A DNA stretch of 64,000 nt from an uncultured Bacteroidales bacterium (GTDB lineage Bacteria; Bacteroidota; Bacteroidia; Bacteroidales; Bacteroidaceae). Both the position numbers and the translations under genes were made by a program. Below are positions 60,121 through 64,000 of the stretch, in pieces; the stretch's first letter is position 1, and every line of letters starts with the position of its first letter. The notes under the pieces are model-generated. The model saw nothing but the letters and a program-made list of their open reading frames with translations. It ran no database searches and was not told where the DNA came from. The DNA lies in contig CACYXI010000037.1 in assembly GCA_902778265.1 (NCBI GenBank), positions 1-64,000 of the forward strand. Reading direction: 5' to 3'.

Positions 60121-61128
60121 ATGAACAAGAGACGTCTTATAACTACACTGAAAGTAACCACCCCATTCATTTTGGGTGGTGCTATTCTGTATTGGATGTT
60201 CCGAAACTTCGACTTCAAGAGCATGGAGCGCGTACTCTGCGAGGAAATGAACTGGTGGTGGATGCTCCTGTCCTTCCCTTTCGGAATCCTTGCACAAGCC
60301 TTCCGTGGATGGCGTTGGAAACAAGCCCTCGAACCTGTGGGCGAGAATCCACGCACAAGCACTACGATATACTCCATCTTCATATCCTATGCAGCCTCTC
60401 TCGCTGTTCCGCGCATTGGCGAGTTCACACGCTGCGGAGTATTGAAGCGCTGGGAAGGAACATCATTTCCCAAGGCTATAGGTACAGTGGTTACAGAACG
60501 AGCCGTTGACTCGCTACTGATACTGATACTAACGCTCATCACGTTTCTGAGTCAGGTGCCAGTATTCCTTACATTCTTCTCAAAAACAGGAACACGCTTT
60601 GACGAGATATTCGGAATGTTCACCACAACAGGCTATATCGTAACCGCAATATGTGGCGTGGCGTTTCTCATCTCGCTCTATTCCGTCAGAAAGAAACTAT
60701 CGTTCTACGACAAGGTGAAAGCTACGCTTCACGGTGTAATAGAGGGCGTTATGTCGCTTCGTGGAGTAAAGAACATCCCATTGTTTCTCTTCTACTCCAT
60801 AGCCATTTGGGCAAGCTATTTCCTGCACTATTACCTCACGTTCTTCTGTTTCTCAGGAACAGCGCACCTCGGTATCACGTGCGCTATGGTAACGTTTATC
60901 GTAGGTAGTATCGCTGTACTCGTACCGACTCCAAACGGTGCTGGTCCTTGGCATTTCGCAGTAAAGACCATGCTTATCCTCTATGGCGTAGCCGATAACG
61001 AGGCTCTCTACTTCGTACTGATAGTACATACCGTACAAACCCTTCTCGTCATTGCAATCGGAGTTTATGCCTGGGCTGCATTAGCGTTTAAGAAACGTCG
61101 CTTGCGCGATGATTTAGAAAGTAAATGA
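60121..61128 (+). CDS. flippase-like / LPG-synthase-type membrane protein
   Basis: 335 residues with about eight membrane helices. Conserved segments of the AglD/MprF-N family (UPF0104): FRGWRWKQALEP, SLAVPRIGEFTRCGVLKRWE, TVVTERAVDSLLILI and VPTPNGAGPWHFAVKT. Members are thought to move or handle lipid-linked head groups in the inner membrane; the substrate here is unknown. No catalytic LPG-synthase domain is attached. The last codons (ESK) are within a repeated AAAGTAAATGA word of the element at 61118-61400. Confidence 0.85.
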   Translation: MNKRRLITTLKVTTPFILGGAILYWMFRNFDFKSMERVLCEEMNWWWMLLSFPFGILAQAFRGWRWKQALEPVGENPRTSTTIYSIFISYAASLAVPRIGEFTRCGVLKRWEGTSFPKAIGTVVTERAVDSLLILILTLITFLSQVPVFLTFFSKTGTRFDEIFGMFTTTGYIVTAICGVAFLISLYSVRKKLSFYDKVKATLHGVIEGVMSLRGVKNIPLFLFYSIAIWASYFLHYYLTFFCFSGTAHLGITCAMVTFIVGSIAVLVPTPNGAGPWHFAVKTMLILYGVADNEALYFVLIVHTVQTLLVIAIGVYAWAALAFKKRRLRDDLESK

Positions 61129-61400
61129 ACAGAAAATTAAACCAGTAAATTAAATCCAATAAATTATAATTTTTAAAAGAATTTACTGACAATAATTTAC
61201 TGAATTAATTTACTTATAATTTACTTTCCCAAATCTCCGTAAGGAGAAACGTCTCTTACGCGACTGAAAGAAAGTAAATGAGCAGAAAATTAAACCAGTA
61301 AATTAAATTCAATAAAATTATAAATTTCAAAAATAAATTTACTGACAATAATTTACTGAATCAATTTACTCATAATTTACTTTCCCCAAGCTCCGCAAGG
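61118..61400. repeat. two tandem copies of an AGTAAATTA palindrome
   Basis: About 140-bp unit repeated twice (from 61118 and from 61268). Each starts GAAAGTAAATGA, has CAGTAAATTAAAT, and ends TAATTTACTTTCCC then TCCG(T/C)AAGGAG. Copies differ at several bases and one of them begins inside the 3' end of the flippase-like gene. The outer words match 48205-48480. Confidence 0.85.
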
Positions 61401-61448
61401 AGCATTTCAAAAGACTATTATTTTACAATTTAAATTTTAGATAAAACC

Positions 61449-62909
61449 ATGAGCGAAATTAAAAACCTTCAGCCAGAATGTATCTGGCGCAATTTCTATG
61501 CACTCACACAAGTGCCACGTCCATCAGGACATCTTGAGAAAGTTCAGCAGTTCCTTCTCGACTTCGCCAAGCAAGTTGGCGTAGAGGCTTTCAAGGATTC
61601 TGCCAACAATATCGTAATGCGTAAGCCTGCCTCTCCTGGCATGGAGAACCGCAAGACAGTGATGCTTCAGGCCCACATGGACATGGTGCCACAGAAGACT
61701 CCCGATTCTACCCATAACTTCGAGACTGACCCTATCCAGACATGGATTGACGGTGATTGGGTGAAGACAAAGGGCACTACCCTCGGTGCTGACGACGGTC
61801 TGGGCATTTCTGCCATCATGGCTGTCATGGAGGATAAGACCCTGAAGCATGGTCCGATAGAGGCTCTGTGCACCGCCGACGAAGAGACTGGCATGTATGG
61901 TGCTAACGACCTGCCTACTGGTCAGATGACTGCCGACATCCTCCTTAACCTCGACACAGAGGATGAGGGCGAGATGATCGTAGGCTCTGCTGGTGGTATT
62001 AACATCACAGGAACAATAGAATATAAGGCTGCTGATACCGAGACTGGCGACAAGGCAGTAAAGGTTACTCTCAAAGGCTTGAAGGGCGGTCACTCTGGTC
62101 TCGAAATCAACGAGGGACGTGCCAATGCCAACAAGCAGATGGTTCGTTTCGTGCGTGAGGCTATCAGCCAGTGCGATGCCCGATTGGCTGAATGGCATGG
62201 CGGAAATATGCGTAACGCAATCCCTAACTCTTGCGTCGTCATCCTCACAGTTCCTGCAGAGAACGTAGAGGCATTGAAGGAACTCGTAGAAGACTGGAAA
62301 GTATATATCTCAGAGGACTACTACGGCATTGAGGAAGGTATCGAGTTCTTCGCAGAGGACATCGCCACTCCAAAGACCGAGGTTCCTGCCGAGATTCAGG
62401 ACAACCTCGTAGATGCTATCTACGCTTGTCACGATGGCGTTATCCGCATGATTCCAAGCATCCCTTCAAAGGTAGAGACATCAAGCAACCTTGCCATCGT
62501 TGATATTACTGATACTAAGGCAGAGATAAAGGTTCTTGCACGTTCTTCTTCAGAGAGCATGAAGGATTATATCGTAACTACCGTTTCAAGTGCATTCTCT
62601 ATGGTAGGAATGAAGGTTGAGACCGACGGTGACTATACTGGCTGGAATCCAAATCCTAACAGTCCGATGGTAGCCTTGATGAGCAAGATCTACAAGGATC
62701 TCTTCAATGCAGAGCCTACCGTACAGGTATGCCACGCAGGTCTTGAGTGCTCTATCATTCTCGGCAAATATCCACAGCTTGACATCGTGAGCTTCGGACC
62801 AACCATCCGCTCTCCTCACACACCAGGCGAGCGTGCTCACATCCCTTCAGTGCCTAAGTTCTGGCAGTTCCTCACTAAGACACTTGAGGAGATACCTGTT
62901 AAAGGGTAA
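61449..62909 (+). CDS. pepD: aminoacyl-histidine dipeptidase (M20C)
   Basis: Cytosolic zinc dipeptidase of the PepD type. 486 residues. Metal-site motifs: MLQAHMDMVPQK (His), LGADDGLGISAIMA (Asp), CTADEETGMYGAND (Glu-Glu, catalytic base), LNLDTEDEGE (Asp), and the C-terminal FGPTIRSPHTPGER (His). The lid domain runs about 200-390. The ATG at 61449 fits the family start MSEIKNLQPECIWRNF. Confidence 0.95.
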   Translation: MSEIKNLQPECIWRNFYALTQVPRPSGHLEKVQQFLLDFAKQVGVEAFKDSANNIVMRKPASPGMENRKTVMLQAHMDMVPQKTPDSTHNFETDPIQTWIDGDWVKTKGTTLGADDGLGISAIMAVMEDKTLKHGPIEALCTADEETGMYGANDLPTGQMTADILLNLDTEDEGEMIVGSAGGINITGTIEYKAADTETGDKAVKVTLKGLKGGHSGLEINEGRANANKQMVRFVREAISQCDARLAEWHGGNMRNAIPNSCVVILTVPAENVEALKELVEDWKVYISEDYYGIEEGIEFFAEDIATPKTEVPAEIQDNLVDAIYACHDGVIRMIPSIPSKVETSSNLAIVDITDTKAEIKVLARSSSESMKDYIVTTVSSAFSMVGMKVETDGDYTGWNPNPNSPMVALMSKIYKDLFNAEPTVQVCHAGLECSIILGKYPQLDIVSFGPTIRSPHTPGERAHIPSVPKFWQFLTKTLEEIPVKG

Positions 62910-62970
62910 AGTGGAAAGTAGAATGTAGATAGTTGAAATTGAAATATTGAAATTAAAATATTGAAATTGA

Positions 62971-63023
62971 AATTACGAATTACTTTTGTTACATTCACCG
63001 TAACTTGGTAATTCGTAATTTTT
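62971..63023. terminator. bidirectional terminator-like hairpin
   Basis: 13-bp stem AATTACGAATTAC (62971-62983) with GTAATTCGTAATT (63008-63020) and an inner GTTAC/GTAAC stem, then TTTTTGC on plus. It separates pepD from the convergent outer-membrane protein gene. Confidence 0.75.
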
Positions 63024-63034
63024 GCTATCAGTCC

Positions 63035-64000
63035 TTATTCCTTTTTCTTCATCCAAAATGCCTTAAGATTCACTCCCACGCATACGTTCAATGCAGGAGT
63101 CCACCCTATTCCATTCCCATATCGGGTGAAACTAAGGTAAGGCTTAACCCTTATGCTTTTCTCATCGGTTTCAACACCCAATATACGATTTCTAAAATCG
63201 ATTTCACGCCCAAACTTGAAGTCGAACATCATACCTGCTCCGAAAGAGAAACTGCTATAAACCAGTTTCCGATTATTCTCATACTTCTCTCCTCCATTAG
63301 CATTACGCGAACCAAGCCCAATAAAAGGCGTAAATGATAGTTTCTTGCTATCATATACATTATAGCCCATATAACCCGTAACACCACCATTTATCAGCAA
63401 GGCATCCTTCCCGATAACTCCTTCAGGGTCATCAACATGCTTCTTCCACTTGCCAAATGACACGTCAGCATCAAATCCCAAGAAAAATCTGTTTACATTT
63501 AAGCCCAATCCCAGACTAAAGCCATAGCACATAGTCATATAATCTGAAAAAGGAACATTCGTCAAAAGAGAGGCATCACCCATTAAAGCAAACGACATAG
63601 GAACAAACTCCTCCGCCATATCCTTCGGATTCAACTCTGTCTTGGTTAATTCATTAGCCAAATCATTTGCAATACTATCAACTGCATGACTATCATTTCC
63701 ATTATCAGTAACAATATTCATCCAATCAATTTCCGTGTCGAATCGTATCTGCAAATCCTCATACAACTCATAGATTTCCTTATTTCTCAGTGGATATTCA
63801 ATAGCTAATTTCCTCAGCATAACCTCATAAAGGTCAAACTGATTCTGACAATGTTTCAGTCGTGTCTCTGTCATACTCTCGGCATCCATCCACGACCTGA
63901 ACTGGAACATGAAATTATCCCAAGTATAATAATTATACTTGATATTATCCACTTTTTTCTTCTGTGACTTCATCCTGCCATATACACTAATGCGAGATGC
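63035..64000 (-). CDS. outer-membrane beta-barrel-like protein, 5' end beyond window
   Basis: The ORF from an ATG at 63973 gives 312 residues, but the frame is open without stop to the window edge and there is no signal peptide, so the real start is probably to the right. The N-terminal visible part is helical; from about residue 125 the sequence has alternating aromatic/glycine strands (YGFSLGLGLNVNRFFLGFDA, SSFSFGAGMMFDFKFGREID) and ends VCVGVNLKAFWMKKKE, as in porin-like barrels. Function unknown. Confidence 0.7.
   Translation of the reverse strand, partial: ASRISVYGRMKSQKKKVDNIKYNYYTWDNFMFQFRSWMDAESMTETRLKHCQNQFDLYEVMLRKLAIEYPLRNKEIYELYEDLQIRFDTEIDWMNIVTDNGNDSHAVDSIANDLANELTKTELNPKDMAEEFVPMSFALMGDASLLTNVPFSDYMTMCYGFSLGLGLNVNRFFLGFDADVSFGKWKKHVDDPEGVIGKDALLINGGVTGYMGYNVYDSKKLSFTPFIGLGSRNANGGEKYENNRKLVYSSFSFGAGMMFDFKFGREIDFRNRILGVETDEKSIRVKPYLSFTRYGNGIGWTPALNVCVGVNLKAFWMKKKE

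Noticed and set aside
1..64000. tRNA and rRNA genes
   Set aside because: I looked for T-loop-like GGTTCGAATCC patterns on both strands and saw none in a tRNA context; no rRNA-like sequence either. A covariance search would be decisive.

Overview
The window is chromosomal DNA of a Bacteroidales bacterium, most likely Prevotella or a close relative. Several things point there: a complete MoxR/Bat (aerotolerance) operon, DUF2027-Smr and DUF4377 proteins, archaeal/eukaryotic-type prolyl-tRNA synthetase, TlpA-type thioredoxins, almost no Shine-Dalgarno sequences, and many copies of the Bacteroidota promoter TTTG-N19/20-TAnnTTTG in front of genes. I see no tRNA, rRNA, intact insertion sequence or CRISPR array.

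Layout. 0.2-13.6 kb is mostly housekeeping on the minus strand (ppdK, Crp-type regulator, lepA, DUF4377 lipoprotein, nadE, DUF2027-Smr), with rlmD and a His-rich small membrane protein on plus. 14.4-25.4 kb holds queA, a PAP2 phosphatase and the Bat operon (moxR, DUF58, a membrane protein, batA, batB, batC, and a batD-batE fusion). 25.7-31.9 kb has a frameshifted TonB-C gene, kdsC-like, maf, clpC (damaged by a 16-bp tandem duplication) and gph. 32.2-37.9 kb is the accessory island: a candidate small RNA on minus, then a visibly AT-rich four-gene plus-strand operon (DUF1848 radical-SAM-like protein; a methyltransferase/nuclease-like/SF1-helicase fusion; TerB-like protein; unknown protein). 38.5-48.2 kb returns to core genes (M15 peptidase, pcrA, mtgA, proS, OmpA lipoprotein, small secreted protein, asnA). 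48.5-56.3 kb carries two TlpA-like proteins around an ECF sigma / anti-sigma / secreted effector operon. 56.5-64 kb has rsmA-frr-rsgA-mnmA, a flippase-like membrane protein, pepD and the C-terminal part of an outer-membrane protein that runs off the window.

The second major theme is non-coding structure. Nearly every intergenic region over 150 bp holds repeats, of at least four architectures. (1) GC-rich palindromic repeats that also lie in frame inside the ends of nadE, maf, gph, pcrA and the M15 peptidase. (2) About 220-bp multi-hairpin elements built from GC stems, mostly with three-base loops. (3) Long inverted repeats whose arms are short-word arrays (GTTGCAGT, TAATGAC, GGTGTAATAC, CATGTACATG, CCATCG at an exact 11-bp period). 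(4) AT-rich inverted repeats between genes of the Bat operon.

The best candidates for something new are the four-gene helicase/radical-SAM operon, the word-array palindromes (two of which share arm length and spacing although their words differ), the coding-region-invading repeats, and the minus-strand RNA next to the accessory operon. All functional claims rest on motif reading; no database search was possible.
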